NCBI GenBank assembly: GCA_963662155.1
Contig: OY759275.1
Location: 1,703,501 to 1,767,500 of the forward strand
DNA from: Lamellibrachia columna
Taxonomy: Eukaryota > Annelida > Polychaeta > Sabellida > Siboglinidae
Direction of reading: 5' to 3'
Length of the DNA: 64,000 bases
Below the pieces are notes generated by a model. That model was not told the DNA's origin and searched no databases. It saw only the letters and a list, made by a program, of their open reading frames with translations. This document shows positions 46,165 through 59,436 of this stretch, piece after piece (the first letter of the stretch is position 1; the number at the start of each line of letters is the position of its first letter). A program made the translations under genes and the position numbers.

Positions 46165-46251
46165 GTTGTTTGGAAATGACATCAGCGATCCCGAGGCTGG
46201 TCAAGCTCTTGGTCGCAGCATAGTTGCCATGACATCTCTGCGGGAGTTGAG
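46165..46251 (+). CDS. LRR exon D, copy 2
   Basis: 87 bp, phase 2, same sequence as exon D at 32,446 (LFGNDISDPEAGQAL core). Confidence 0.85.
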
Positions 46252-47155
46252 GTAAGGCATATCTACACTATCAAGCAGTCTACCATGTTTTACATACTTC
46301 TCCTCAATTTATTATTTCAATATAATCCTTTTTATTCTCACAGCCTGCACTTTCTGGTGTACAGAGGGCTAGGAGCAACAATTTGTGTTTAAAATACAGG
46401 ATAGTTTCATTACTCAACACATGCTAGAACCAACTGGGGGAGAGACGTGGACCACTGGGCAGCAGTGATCATGATCAATAACATGCGTGCATGCGTACAT
46501 GCATGCATGCGTCTATACAGACATTGTTTTTATTGTATTTCATTGAAACATGCATTCTATGAGCAATTACAGCCTGTTCTTAATAATTTGATATATCAAG
46601 AGAACTACACTGAATTTGTCTAAATACACTGTAGTTAACTTAATGACTGTATTGATAATTTGGGAAGAACTTTTATGTGCGTCCTGTATAGGGCAGACAA
46701 TTAAATGTTCTGCAAATGTTTTTTATGTTCAGGTGACATTGACAGTGACATGAATACTGTTAGTTGACATTGACAGTGACATGAATACTGTTGAGTTTCT
46801 GACCAATAAACAGTCTGCAACAAATTGTTACATGTTCCCAGAAATATATGATGAAGATATTGTGCTGATGTATTGTGATTTAACTCCAAGTACAACCAAG
46901 AATCCCTCCTGAAAAGTTTGCCTTTAGACAAAACAGACTGGTGTATTCTCATTGGCTGAACATAATGCTATGTGAGACATTTTTGGCGAATATCCTGTTG
47001 GTTGTTGGTAGGGCAATCGCTCAACCGTGACTGTCCTACTGGTTTAGAATGACAGGAATTACCCAACTGCGTGCTACCTTTGTTTTGGGAAACAGTCTTT
47101 GTATACTGTGTGTTGTGGACTGTTCACCAGTGCCTTTAAATGTCTTCTACTACAG
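46252..47155. other. Intron D-A, copy 2
   Basis: A 904-bp intron identical in layout to 32,533-33,436, with the same GCATGCGT run and the same two 31-bp units. Confidence 0.6.
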
Positions 47156-47239
47156 TTTGAGATCATGCAACATAGGAACGGAAGGCATGCGGGCAATGAC
47201 CACTGCACTTTCTCACTGCACAAGAGTTGAGGAACTTTG
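47156..47239 (+). CDS. LRR exon A, copy 4
   Basis: 84 bp, phase 2, MTTAL form with Trp junction, as in exon A copy 2. Confidence 0.85.
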
Positions 47240-47509
47240 GTGAGTTGATTTGTATATATTGAAATTCATTGTGTAGTCTGACATGTATTTATTTATATGA
47301 TGCTATTTATATTATAAAAGGTACAATTTTGTTTCTTTGAAGGTTCATTCGTGGAAAATTATTTTGTTATGTTATTATATTAATTATGTGATCCATCATT
47401 GTTCTTAAGCTGTATTGAATGATGTGTTATGAATCATATTATTATGGTGAATCCTGCATCACTTATGTTAATAATTATTATGTTGTGGTAATAAATAACA
47501 AATGTACAG

Positions 47510-47596
47510 GTTGGACAACAATGATCTCAGTGATCCCGAGGTCAGCGAAACTTTGGCTGACTCAATTCATCAGATGACTTCTTTGCGGAAATTGAG
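47510..47596 (+). CDS. LRR exon B, copy 4
   Basis: 87 bp, phase 2, same as the other B exons. The next exon (A5) is 6,324 bp away, the same spacing as B2 to A3. Confidence 0.85.
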
Positions 47597-47928
47597 GTAA
47601 GTAGTTCATCGCCATAGTTATTGTTTCACTATATATGCACAAATATGGTATTGGGGAGCAAGTGTAAGGCCAATTTTCCTGACCTCTGTTGTTATAAATA
47701 CTTTTATATGTTCTCATTTCTTTTGGCCACAAATGTTACTGAGGTCGTAAAAACATATCTGAAACATATCTAATTTAGACACCAAGAAACGTCACATGCA
47801 TGGAATCCACATAAAGATGGGTCACGAGGCTAAAATGCCCAAGTTATCGCAATAATTTGTTATTGTCCGAGTGGTTATTTTTATTCAAAATAAGTCAGAA
47901 TACTGGTTATGCTGTCCGCAGCTTTTTG

Positions 47929-48359
47929 AACCTTCACGGCCCTTTCATTAGAGTTAGAATGCGCTGTTGTCCGGCATCATGTGACCTTTGTGTTGATTGT
48001 CACATGACCTGGGTGTTGATTGTCACATGACAGTAGTCTATGAAGATTGCGGGAATGTTGTAGCCGCCGTCTCGGTTTATCTCTGGGTGCCTCTCCTAAT
48101 TTCGATAGCCTCGCTTATCATTCTCCTCCAGAAGTTGTCCTCTCTGACTCTCACTGTCGCATCCTTGGCCGTGATGTTATGACCCTGGTTGACCTGATGT
48201 TCCCCTACAGCTTTGATGTTTGTGTGTTCTTTGAGTCTGGACCCTAGTGACCTGCTGGTTTTGCCCACATGTTTGTTTACATTCGGGACGCTTTAGAGCC
48301 ATTCTCCCAAATTGTCTGACGGTTGGCTTGGGAGAGGCCACTTTTTTCATGTTCTCCAA
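47929..48359 (-). mobile_element. Penelope-like GIY-YIG remnant, copy 4 (frameshifted)
   Basis: Same as copy 2, with the two-base loss at YVG. Frames 48,359-48,177 and 48,268-48,077. Confidence 0.72.
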
Positions 48360-48437
48360 TCTCTGTTAAACTTTAATCTGATGAAATACATAGCATAAAC
48401 ATTTAAATTCTTAAGTTTCTTTGTTTAAATCTAAAAA

Positions 48438-48781
48438 CTCACTAAGTGGCAGACAGCACATGTCAGGAATGTTACCCTCTACTGTTATGCCCGGTATCAA
48501 GGTACCGAGTTCATTTTAACACCCTAAAGAAATATAAGTCAATGCAGGAATTTAATTATAATAGTGATATTCTACAGTTATTATGTTCTTCTTCATGTTA
48601 TACTAAAAACTCACTAAGTGGCAGGCGGCGGATGTCAGGAATGTTACCCTCTACAGTTATGCCCGGTATCAAGGTACCGAGTTCATTTCAACACCCTAAA
48701 GAAATATAAGTAAATGCTGGAATTGAATTATAATAGTGATATTCTACAGTTATTATGTTCTTCTTCATGTTATACTAAAAA
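48438..48781. repeat. 172-bp direct duplication, copy 2
   Basis: Duplicate of 34,719-35,062 with the same internal differences between its two halves. Confidence 0.85.
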
Positions 48782-49701
48782 ACAGTGTGGGGACCATCCA
48801 TAGATTCATAAAATGAGATCCTGTTCCGGGAATGTTATTTGAAATTGTGCATGCGTGCACAGCACTGTTGCATATACAAACTGGTAATTGAATTGGAACA
48901 CAATTTTAAAATAACCCTCTCCCATAGAACACTTCTATTTTTAGATAATATAGTCCAGAGATAACTATTTGGACACATCACTTTTAGCTATACAAAATTA
49001 AAGCTTGGTACCGGACGTAACAATAAACATTATAGCTTGGTACCAGGCATAACAACTATCTTTAAAGCAAAATATAGATGTATTCTATGTATGTCAAACT
49101 GATGCTTACTGTGCAGGACAGTAATTAGTTTCCATAACAAAGTTTGGTACCGGGCGTAACAAGTTAAAGTTTGACAATTTGTTGGATAGCGCGAAGATCA
49201 AAAGTAAAGGCACTTCTTCAAATAACTACTGTGAAATAATACATTCATCATAAATTTGATTATACTCTGCTTTCTAAACAATGTTAATTTTGGAAAATCA
49301 TTAATTTGTAGTATTGAAATATTGGTGCGGGAGCTTGGAGGGGCCTCAATTATAGTTTGTGACACACATTGGAAAGTTTACTTTAACATAAGACACTTGA
49401 ACTGGTGAATAATCATTACTGAATTAAAAATAATATCTTTCTGAAATACAAAATATTTTTGGGAAAGCTTATTTTGGCTGTTTTTTTACACTTTGGCTGT
49501 TTTTTTACTACACACAATATAGGAAAGGTATATATTTCTTAACGAACTCGTCAAGACAAACCCAGTGGGATATAATAATACTATTTTAGGTAAAGAAACA
49601 AACAAATAATAAGACGGGGAAACTCCAAAACGAACTGTCAGACAATTTAGGAGAGCGTCCCTTTATCTCATATTTCACCCCAGACATGTTGTTTTTTGGG
49701 G
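48782..49701. other. Intron with GGTACC-centred motifs, copy 2
   Basis: Duplicate of 35,063-35,982. No exon recognised. Confidence 0.45.
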
Positions 49702-50048
49702 TTTTGTCCTTGGGGTGTTCCACTGTGGATATTTTGGTGTTGTAGGGTTTGTGGTATGTCCCCACTCTGTGTTGTCCTTGGGGTGATCCACTGTGGATAT
49801 TATGGTGTTGTAGGGTTTGTGGTATGTCCCCACTCTGTGTTGTCCTTGGGGTGTTCCACTGTGGATATTATGGTGTTGTAGGGTTTGTGGTATGTCCCCA
49901 CTCTGTGTTGTACTTGGGGTGTTCCACTGTGGATATTATGGTGTTGTAGGGTTTGTGGTATGTCCCCACTCTGTGTTGTCCTTGGGGTGTTCCACTGTGG
50001 ATATTATGGTGTTGTAGGGTTTGTGGTATGTCCCCACTCTGTGTTGTC
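49702..50048. repeat. 68-bp minisatellite, array 4 (about 5 units)
   Basis: Duplicate of array 2 (35,983-36,329) with the same variant units. Confidence 0.95.
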
Positions 50049-50200
50049 GGAAGATGGTGGTCAATTTCTCCAACTGTTTACACACGTATGGTAGAGAGAT
50101 GACCGGTGTCTTTCTGGTTTCTCCTGGTCTACATGGGTTGTCTTTGACGTTTTCTTTGTCATGTTAAACATCTGCTCCCAGTGGTTGTTGGCCCTGTGTT

Positions 50201-50879
50201 GCTGTGTTGACATGTGTGACTTCTGTGTTGACATGTGTGACTTCTGTGTTGACATGTGTGACTTCTGTGTTGACATGTGTGACGTGTGACTTCGGTCACA
50301 TCACACCAGACAACAGCACTTTCTACTCCCGGTGGTTGTTGGCCCTGAGTGCTGTGTTGACATGTGTGACTTCTGTGTTGACATGTGTAACTTCTGTGTT
50401 GACATGTTTGACTTCTGTGTTGACATGTGTGACATCTGTGTTGACATGTGTGACTTCTGTGTTGACATGTGTGACTTCTGTGTTGACATGTGTGACTTCT
50501 GTGTTGACATGTTTGACTTCTGTGTTGACATGTGTGACATCTGTGTTGACATGTGTGACTTCTGTGTTGACATGTGTGACGTGTGACTTTGGTCACATGA
50601 CACCAGACAACAGCACATTCTACTCCCGGTGGTTGTTGGCCCTGAGTGCTGTGTTGACATGTGTGACTTCTGTGTTGACATGTGTGACATCTGTGTTGAC
50701 ATGTGTGACTTCTATGTTGACATGTGTGACGTGTGACTTCGGTCACATGACACCAGACAACAGCACATTCTACTCCCTGTGGTTGTTGGCCCTGAGTGCT
50801 GCGTTGACATGTGTGACTTCTGTGTTGACTTGTGTGACTTCTGTTTTGACATGTGTGACTTCTGTGACATCTTTTACTG
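50201..50879. repeat. 21-bp repeat array in composite blocks, copy 4
   Basis: Duplicate of 36,482-37,160, with the same block structure and open frames that are repeat by-products. Confidence 0.93.
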
Positions 50880-51283
50880 AAGTTGAAATTAGTCAAAATG
50901 AACTTCTGTCTGTACACTACATGCCACCACACTGATATGTACATAATGTAATAAAACAAAACAACAAAATTAAATAAGCCAAATAAAAAGCACATGTTTG
51001 TTGATTTAAAATATCAAAGAGGATAGCAGATACTTTCAGGTGTTTTGGAGAGATTAAAAATAATATACTGTTACTTGTCTATTAAGTGAGAGTATATTAC
51101 ATTATAAAAGACTTACTTCGGCAGGAAACCTGCAGTGTTCCCTCCTTTTACATTTAAATATCATCAGTTTTGCACATCCACTCAATTGTGGTACATTACG
51201 TGACGGACATTACTTGACGCTCATAGTTTGTACCTTAACTCACGGCATTGACCATAATGTAGCAAGATAACCTGTGTTTGCTA
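50880..51283. other. Intron sequence, no feature (copy of 37,161-37,564)
   Basis: AT-rich; nothing recognised. Confidence 0.5.
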
Positions 51284-51774
51284 GTAACAGCTTTAACAAG
51301 ATTTAAAAAGATTTGTTATCCCAAGTCAAAGGCCCAGATGACAAGTGGACAAGGAAGCCATTTGCCTTGGTGTGTAACCCGCCCTCCTGAGATATGTGTC
51401 AACCTTGTAAATGTTGTTTATCACCGTTAGCGTTAACCTTTCTAAGCACTTTTGTGTCATCTGCAAATTTCAGTACGTTGCTTGTTATATTGTCATCCAA
51501 GTCATTGATATATATATTAAGAATAATAAAGGTCCTAATAATGTGGTACCCCACTCAAAACTGATTTCCAGTTTGATACCTCTTCATCTACTACAACACG
51601 CTGTGTTCTGTCAGTCAGCCATTGTTCTATCCAGTCAATTATGCCATCCCCGATACCATGGGCTTTTAATGTAAGTGGTAATCTTTGATGTGGCACTTTG
51701 TCAAAAGCTTTCTGAAAATGGAAGTAGATAATATCTCCTGACGATCCTTCGTCTATCCACTGATTTCTTCCAAA
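51284..51774 (-). mobile_element. CR1-like LINE remnant, minus-strand part, copy 2
   Basis: Duplicate of 37,565-38,055, with the same internal deletion and the same 3' tail. Confidence 0.75.
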
Positions 51775-51780
51775 AAACAT

Positions 51781-52684
51781 AACATATTTAATAAACTGGA
51801 AATCTGTTTTGAGTGGGGTACCACAGGGATCAGTACTAGGCCCTATGCTGTTTTTAATATATATAAATGATTTGGAAGATGACATATCTAGCAAAGTACT
51901 CAAATTTGCAGATGACACAAACGTATTCAGAAAGGTTACTAATGATACAGATAAACAAAGTTTACAGGATGATCTAGATAAATTAGTTAAATGGTCAGAA
52001 AAATGGCAAATGTTATTCAATTTTGGGAAGTGTAAATGTATACACATAGGACATGGAAACATGGACGAAGAATATAAAATGGGGGATGCTGTACTAGGTA
52101 GATCCACACAAGAAAAGGACTTAGGTGTAACATTTAGTGCTGACATGAAAGTTTCAGGGCAATGTGGGATTGCTGCTTCGAAAGGAAATCAAATTCTAGG
52201 ACTAATTAGGAGAACTATCACGTATAAGGAGAAACAGCTAATTGTACCCCTGTACAAAGCAATAGTTAGACCACATTTGGAATATTGTATTCAAGCATGG
52301 AGGCCATATCGTAAAAAAGACATAGATAAGCTAGAAAGAATACAACGAAGAGCAACTAAAATGATTCCACAATTGAGAGACCTTAGTTACTAAAGTCGCT
52401 TAAGAAGGCAGTAGAACCAGAGGACACAAAGCAGCATTAGTTAAGGAGCAGTGTAGGTTGGACATGAGAAAGTACTCTTTCTCACAGAGGGTGATAAATG
52501 AATGGAACAAACTACTAAATGATTGTGTTAATGCTAGTAGTGTGAATATGTTTAAAAATAGAATTTACAGATATTTGATAAGGGCGGGCTACACATAGAT
52601 GAAAAAATTGTTGGACTCTTGATAAGCCAATGGCTTCCTTGTCCACTTGCCATCTGGAACTTGTTGTTTGGGATGGCTATCTTG
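51781..52684 (+). mobile_element. CR1-like LINE remnant, plus-strand RT, copy 2
   Basis: Duplicate of 38,062-38,965; open 51,809-52,393 with the FADD motif. No difference from the first copy was seen. Confidence 0.85.
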
Positions 52685-52694
52685 TTAAATCTTG

Positions 52695-52982
52695 TTAAAC
52701 CATTTGGTCTATGATTAACCTTTCTAATAATTTACAAATCACTGACGTTAAACTCACTGGTCTGTGATTCCCTGACTTATTTCTCGAACCTTTTTTAAAT
52801 AATGGTATGATGTTTGCTTCTTTCCATTCAAAAGGAACAACTGCCTCTTTTAATGGCAAGTTGAACACTCTTGCAAGTGGTATACTGATTTGTTCTTCTG
52901 TTTCCATTAGCAGTTTTGGATGAATTCCATCTACTCCAGGTGATTTATTGTCCTTCATTGCCTTTATTTTCTTAGCTACCAT
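52695..52982 (-). mobile_element. CR1-like LINE remnant, N-terminal RT part, copy 2
   Basis: Duplicate of 38,976-39,263 (K-S-P-G-V-D-G and RPVSLTS motifs). Confidence 0.83.
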
Positions 52983-53920
52983 TTCTGGAGTTACAATTCA
53001 CTGCCCTAAATAGTCAGATTTAGCCATTAGCTCTAACTTCCCCTCGTTTGTAGTATCAATAGAAATTCAAGTGTAATTAACTATAGGTGTCAGACCAAAG
53101 TAAAAAATTGCATTGGTGGCCATGTTAACGTTTTGTCTGATTTTAAGAAAACGTGACCATTAAAATTCAGAACATTTCTTACAGCAACTGCCATCATCTC
53201 ATTGGCATGCTGATCAAGTTTTGTCAAAATCACACATCCCCTAATGGTACCACCAGCTCTTTTAAAATGCCCCCATGTGTGATAACTCTCAATTAAGTGC
53301 TCATTTAACAGTTGATAGTTCACAGCCATGTTATCCAGGTATTTTCAGAAGGCCTGCAATCAGTATTCCTTCCACTAATGAGAGATTAAGTTTAGGCATG
53401 TGTGAATGGGGGGAGATCATCACAGAGCACAAATGCTCTGTAGCACTGGGGTGGGCTGGTACTTCAGGCACCTCTGAAATGGAGGGAAGGCCTAGAATGC
53501 CCTCTGCTGTAAGTAAGTAAACAAGTAAGTAAGTAAGTGAGTAATTTATTACATCCGAACTGTACACGCATTAAATAATAATATATCAGTATGTAATTGT
53601 ACGTAATAAAATATTACTGTACACAGAGAGGATCATGGAGACTCCCACAAAGACTTACATTCTTATTTCATACAAAGGATAGCTTCGTGTAGAAAATATT
53701 GTATGGTGTATTCTCATTGGCTGAACATAATGCTATGTGAGACATTTTTGGCGAATATCCTGTTGGTTGTTGGTAGGGCAATCGCTCAACCGTGACTGTC
53801 CTACTGGTTTAGAATGACAGGAATTACCCAACTGCGTGCTACCTTTGTTTTGGGAAACAGTCTTTGTATACTGTGTGTTGTGGACTGTTCACCAGTGCCT
53901 TTAAATGTCTTCTACTACAG
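52983..53920. other. Intron with dispersed protein-like repeat, copy 5
   Basis: Duplicate of 39,264-40,201. The minus-strand protein-like frame is 53,329-53,090 and the GTAA microsatellite is near 53,511-53,544. Confidence 0.5.
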
Positions 53921-54004
53921 TTTGAGATCATGCAACATAGGAACGGAAGGCATGCGGGCAATGACCACTGCACTTTCTCACTGCACAAGAGTTGAGGAAC
54001 TTTG
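53921..54004 (+). CDS. LRR exon A, copy 5
   Basis: 84 bp, phase 2, MTTAL form with Trp junction. Confidence 0.85.
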
Positions 54005-54274
54005 GTGAGTTGATTTGTATATATTGAAATTCATTGTGTAGTCTGACATGTATTTATTTATATGATGCTATTTATATTATAAAAGGTACAATTTTGTTTC
54101 TTTGAAGGTTCATTCGTGGAAAATTATTTTGTTATGTTATTATATTAATTATGTGATCCATCATTGTTCTTAAGCTGTATTGAATGATGTGTTATGAATC
54201 ATATTATTATGGTGAATCCTGCATCACTTATGTTAATAATTATTATGTTGTGGTAATAAATAACAAATGTACAG

Positions 54275-54361
54275 GTTGGACAACAATGATCTCAGTGATC
54301 CCGAGGTCAGCGAAACTTTGGCTGACTCAATTCATCAGATGACTTCTTTGCGGAAATTGAG
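54275..54361 (+). CDS. LRR exon B, copy 5
   Basis: 87 bp, phase 2, same as the other B exons. The following intron to exon C (62,010) is 7,648 bp because of the long 68-bp array 5. Confidence 0.85.
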
Positions 54362-54693
54362 GTAAGTAGTTCATCGCCATAGTTATTGTTTCACTATATA
54401 TGCACAAATATGGTATTGGGGAGCAAGTGTAAGGCCAATTTTCCTGACCTCTGTTGTTATAAATACTTTTATATGTTCTCATTTCTTTTGGCCACAAATG
54501 TTACTGAGGTCGTAAAAACATATCTGAAACATATCTAATTTAGACACCAAGAAACGTCACATGCATGGAATCCACATAAAGATGGGTCACGAGGCTAAAA
54601 TGCCCAAGTTATCGCAATAATTTGTTATTGTCCGAGTGGTTATTTTTATTCAAAATAAGTCAGAATACTGGTTATGCTGTCCGCAGCTTTTTG

Positions 54694-55124
54694 AACCTTC
54701 ACGGCCCTTTCATTAGAGTTAGAATGCGCTGTTGTCCGGCATCATGTGACCTTTGTGTTGATTGTCACATGACCTGGGTGTTGATTGTCACATGACAGTA
54801 GTCTATGAAGATTGCGGGAATGTTGTAGCCGCCGTCTCGGTTTATCTCTGGGTGCCTCTCCTAATTTCGATAGCCTCGCTTATCATTCTCCTCCAGAAGT
54901 TGTCCTCTCTGACTCTCACTGTCGCATCCTTGGCCGTGATGTTATGACCCTGGTTGACCTGATGTTCCCCTACAGCTTTGATGTTTGTGTGTTCTTTGAG
55001 TCTGGACCCTAGTGACCTGCTGGTTTTGCCCACATGTTTGTTTACATTCGGGACGCTTTAGAGCCATTCTCCCAAATTGTCTGACGGTTGGCTTGGGAGA
55101 GGCCACTTTTTTCATGTTCTCCAA
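54694..55124 (-). mobile_element. Penelope-like GIY-YIG remnant, copy 5 (frameshifted)
   Basis: Same as copy 3. Frames 55,124-54,942 and 55,033-54,842, broken at the YVG motif. Confidence 0.72.
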
Positions 55125-56294
55125 TCTCTGTTAAACTTTAATCTGATGAAATACATAGCATAAACATTTAAATTCTTAAGTTTCTTTGTTTAAATCTAAA
55201 AACTCACTAAGTGGCAGACAGCACATGTCAGGAATGTTACCCTCTACTGTTATGCCCGGTATCAAGGTACCGAGTTCATTTTAACACCCTAAAGAAATAT
55301 AAGTCAATGCAGGAATTTAATTATAATAGTGATATTCTACAGTTATTATGTTCTTCTTCATGTTATACTAAAAAACAGTGTGGGGACCATCCATAGATTC
55401 ATAAAATGAGATCCTGTTCCGGGAATGTTATTTGAAATTGTGCATGCGTGCACAGTACTGTTGCATATACAAACTGGTAATTGAATTGGAACACAATTTT
55501 AAAATAACCCTCTCCCATAGAACACTTCTATTTTTAGATAATATAGTCCAGAGATAACTATTTGGACACATCACTTTTAGCTATACAAAATTAAAGCTTG
55601 GTACCGGACGTAACAATAAACATTATAGCTTGGTACCAGGCATAACAACTATCTTTAAAGCAAAATATAGATGTATTCTATGTATGTCAAACTGATGCTT
55701 ACTGTGCAGGACAGTAATTAGTTTCCATAACAAAGTTTGGTACCGGGCATAACAAGTTAAAGTTTGACAATTTGTTGGATAGCGCGAAGATCAAAAGTAA
55801 AGGCACTTCTTCAAATAACTACTGTGAAATAATACATTCATCATAAATTTGATTATACTCTGCTTTCTAAACAATGTTAATTTTGGAAAATCATTAATTT
55901 GTAGTATTGAAATATTGGTGCGAGAGCTTGGAGGGGCCTCAATTATAGTTTGTGACACACATTGGAAAGTTTACTTTAACATAAGACACTTGAACTGGTG
56001 AATAATCATTACTGAATTAAAAATAATATCTTTCTGAAATACAAAATATTTTTGGGAAAGCTTATTTTGGCTGTTTTTTTACACTTTGGCTGTTTTTTTA
56101 CTACACACAATATAGGAAAGGTATATATTTCTTAACGAACTCGTCAAGACAAACCCAGTGGGATATAATAATACTATTTTAGGTAAAGAAACAAACAAAT
56201 AATAAGACGGGGAAACTCCAAAACGAACTGTCAGACAATTTAGGAGAGCGTCCCTTTATCTCATATTTCACCCCAGACATGTTGTTTTTTGGGG
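55125..56294. other. Intron with GGTACC motifs, uninterrupted version
   Basis: Matches 41,406-42,157 and then continues, unlike that copy, through TTAATTTTGG into the same sequence as 35,565-35,982 and on to a 68-bp array. It shows what the module looked like before the junction at 42,157 formed. Confidence 0.6.
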
Positions 56295-58543
56295 TTTTGT
56301 CCTTGGGGTGTTCCACTGTGGATATTTTGGTGTTGTAGGGTTTGTGGTATGTCCCCACTCTGTGTTGTCCTTGGGGTGATCCACTGTGGATATTATGGTG
56401 TTGTAGGGTTTGTGGTATGTCCCCACTCTGTGTTGTCCTTGGGGTGTTCCACTGTGGATATTATGGTGTTGTAGGGTTTGTGGTATGTCCCCACTCTGTG
56501 TTGTACTTGGGGTGTTCCACTGTGGATATTATGGTGTTGTAGGGTTTGTGGTATGTCCCCACTCTGTGTTGTCCTTGGGGTGTTCCACTGTGGATATTAC
56601 GGTGTTGTAGGGTTTGTGGTATGTCCCCACTCTGTGTTGTCCTTGGGGTGATCCACTGTGGATATTATGGTGTTGTAGGGTTTGTGGTATGTCCCCACTC
56701 TGTGTTGTCCTTGGTGTGATCCACTGTGGATATTTTGGTGTTGTAGGGTTTGTGGTATGTCCCCACTCTGTGTTGTACTTGGGGTGTTCCACTGTGGATA
56801 TTACGGTGTTGTAGGGTTTGTGGTATGTCCCCACTCTGTGTTGTCCTTGGGGTGATCCACTGTGGATATTATGGTGTTGTAGTTTTGTGGTATGTCCCCA
56901 CTCTGTGTTGTCCTTGGGGTGATCCACTGTGGATATTTTGGTGTTGTAGGGTTTGTGGTATGTCCCCACTCTGTGTTGTACTTGGGGTGTTCCACTGTGG
57001 ATATTACGGTGTTGTAGGGTTTGTGGTATGTCCCCACTCTGTGTTGTCCTTGGGGTGTTCCACTGTGGATATTGTGGTGTTGTAGGGTTTGTGGTATGTC
57101 CCCACTCTGTGTTGTCCTTGGGGTGATCCACTGTGGATATTATGGTGTTGTAGGGTTTGTGGTATGTCCCCACTCTGTGTTGTCCTTGGGGTGTTCCACT
57201 GTGGATATTATGGTGTTGTAGGGTTTGTGGTATGTCCCCACTCTGTGTTGTCCTTGGGGTGTTGCACTGTGGATATTACGGTGTTGTAGGGTTTGTGGTA
57301 TGTCCCCACTCTGTGTTGTTCTTGGGGTGTTGCACTGTGGATATTACGGTGTTGTAGGGTTTGTGGTATGTCCCCACTCTGTGTTGTCCTTGGGTTGTTG
57401 CACTGTGGATGTTACGGTGTTGTAGGGTTTGTGGTATGTCCCCACTCTGTGTTGTCCTTGGGGTGTTCCACTGTGGATATTATGGTGTTGTAGGGTTTGT
57501 GGTATGTCCCCACTCTGTGTTGTACTTGGGGTGTTCCACTGTGGATATTGTGGTGTTGTAGGGTTTGTGGTATGTCCCCACTCTGTGTTGTCCTTGGGGT
57601 GTTCCACTGTGGATATTATGGTGTTGTAGGGTTTGTGGTATGTCCCCACTCTGTGTTGTCCTTGGGTTGTTGCACTGTGGATGTTACGGTGTTGTAGGGT
57701 TTGTGGTATGTCCCCACTCTGTGTTGTCCTTGGGGTGTTCCACTGTGGATATTATGGTGTTGTAGGGTTTGTGGTATGTCCCCACTCTGTGTTGTCCTTG
57801 GGGTGTTCCACTGTGGATATTATGGTGTTGTAGGGTTTGTGGTATGTCCCCACTCTGTGTTGTCCTTGGGGTGTTCCACTGTGGATATTATGGTGTTGTA
57901 GGGTTTGTGGTATGTCCCCACTCTGTGTTGTCCTTGGGGTGTTCCACTGTGGATATTATGGTGTTGTAGGGTTTGTGTTATGTCCCCACTCTGTGTTGTA
58001 CTTTGGGCGTTCCACTGTGGATATTGTGGTGTTGTAGGGTTTGTGGTATGTCCCCACTCTGTGTTGTCCTTGGGGTGTTCCACTGTGGATATTATGGTGT
58101 TGTAGGGTTTGTGTTATGTCCCCACTCTGTGTTGTCCTTGGGGTGTTCCACTGTGGATATTATGGTGTTGTAGGGTTTGTGGTATGTCCCCACTCTGTGT
58201 TGTCCTTGGGGTGTTGCACTGTGGATATTATGGTGTTGTAGGGTTTGTGGTATGTCCCCACTCTGTGTTGTCCTTGGGGTGTTCCACTGTGGATATTATG
58301 GTGTTGTAGGGTTTGTGGTATGTCCCCACTCTGTGTTGTCCTTGGGTTGTTGCACTGTGGATGTTACGGTGTTGTAGGGTTTGTGGTATGTCCCCACTCT
58401 GTGTTGTCCTTGGGGTGTTGCACTGTGGATATTATGGTGTTGTAGGGTTTGTGTTATGTCCCCACTCTGTGTTGTCCTTGGGGTGTTCCACTGTGGATAT
58501 TATGGTGTTGTAGGGTTTGTGGTATATCCCCACTCTGTGTTGT
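56295..58543. repeat. 68-bp minisatellite, array 5 (about 33 units)
   Basis: The longest array of the 68-bp unit. Its left end matches arrays 2 and 4 (GTGATCC and TATTTTGG variants) and its right part matches array 1 (GTTGCAC, TACGG and GGTTGTTGCAC variants). One unit near 56,880 is 67 bp (GTAGTTTTGTGG). It therefore joins a type-2 array start to a type-1 array end, as expected of the unbroken parent arrangement or of unequal crossing-over between arrays. Confidence 0.96.
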
Positions 58544-58547
58544 CCGT

Positions 58548-58768
58548 GAGTGCTGTGTTGACATGTGTGACTTCTGTGTTGACATGTGTGACTTCTGTGT
58601 TGACATGTGTGACTTCTGTGTTGACATGTGTGACTTCTGTGTTGACATGTGTGACTTCTGTGTTTACATGTGTGACTTCTGTGTTGACATGTTTGACTTC
58701 TGTGTTGACATGTGTGACTTCTGTGTTGATATGTGTGACTTCTGTGTTGACATGTGTGACGTGTGACT
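58548..58768. repeat. 21-bp tandem repeat, array 5
   Basis: Like arrays 1 and 3 but one unit longer, with a GTGTTTACATG variant near 58,661. Confidence 0.94.
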
Positions 58769-58888
58769 TCGGTCATATGACACAAGACAACAGCACATTC
58801 TACCCCAGGTGGTTGTTGTCCCTGAGTGCTGCGTTGACATGTGTGACTTCTGTGACATCTTTTACCGAAGTTAAAATTAGTCAAAATG

Positions 58889-59070
58889 CACTTTTGTCTG
58901 TACATGCACTACTTTTGTCTGCACACTTTTGACTGTACATGCACTACTTTTGTCTGCACACTTTTGTCTGTACATGCACTACTTTTGTCTGCACACTTTT
59001 GCCTGTACATGCACTACTTTTGTCTGCACAGTTTTGTCTGTACATTCACTACTTTTGTCTGCACACTGTG
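58889..59070. repeat. 35-bp tandem repeat, array 3 (5 units)
   Basis: As at 29,041 but with one unit fewer and TTTTGACTG and TACATTCAC variants. Confidence 0.93.
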
Positions 59071-59436
59071 CCACCGCAAATAGTGATATGTATATAATGT
59101 AATAAAACAAAACAACAAAATTAAATAATCCAAATAAAAACATGTTTGTTGATTTAAGATATCAAACAGGATAACATATCTTCAGGTGTTTTGGAGAGAT
59201 TAAAAATAATATGCTGTTACTTGTATATTAAGTGAGAGTATATTACGTGACAACATACCTACTTCTGCAGGAAACCAGCGGTGTTCCCTCCTTTTATATT
59301 GAAATATCATCAGTTTTTTACGCATTGTGGTACATTATGTGACAGACATTACTTGACGACGCTCATAGTTTGTATCTTTGTACCTTAAGTCACGGCATTG
59401 GCCATAACATAGCAAGATAACCTGTGTTTGTCAGTA
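59071..59436. other. Intron sequence, no feature (copy of 29,257-29,624)
   Basis: AT-rich; nothing recognised. Confidence 0.5.

Larger units (their letters stand above)
42158..55876. repeat. Segmental tandem duplication, unit 2 (13,719-bp period)
   Basis: Second copy of the unit at 28,440-42,157. Features keep a constant 13,719-bp offset for example exon A 33,437 to 47,156, 22-bp array 30,936 to 44,655, LINE 38,062 to 51,781. Differences seen are single substitutions, such as GTGCG at about 44,951 and AAATTTGATT at about 49,253 for AAATTTTATT, plus one 68-bp unit less at the left end. The sequence continues smoothly past 55,876 into the third module. Confidence 0.93.
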
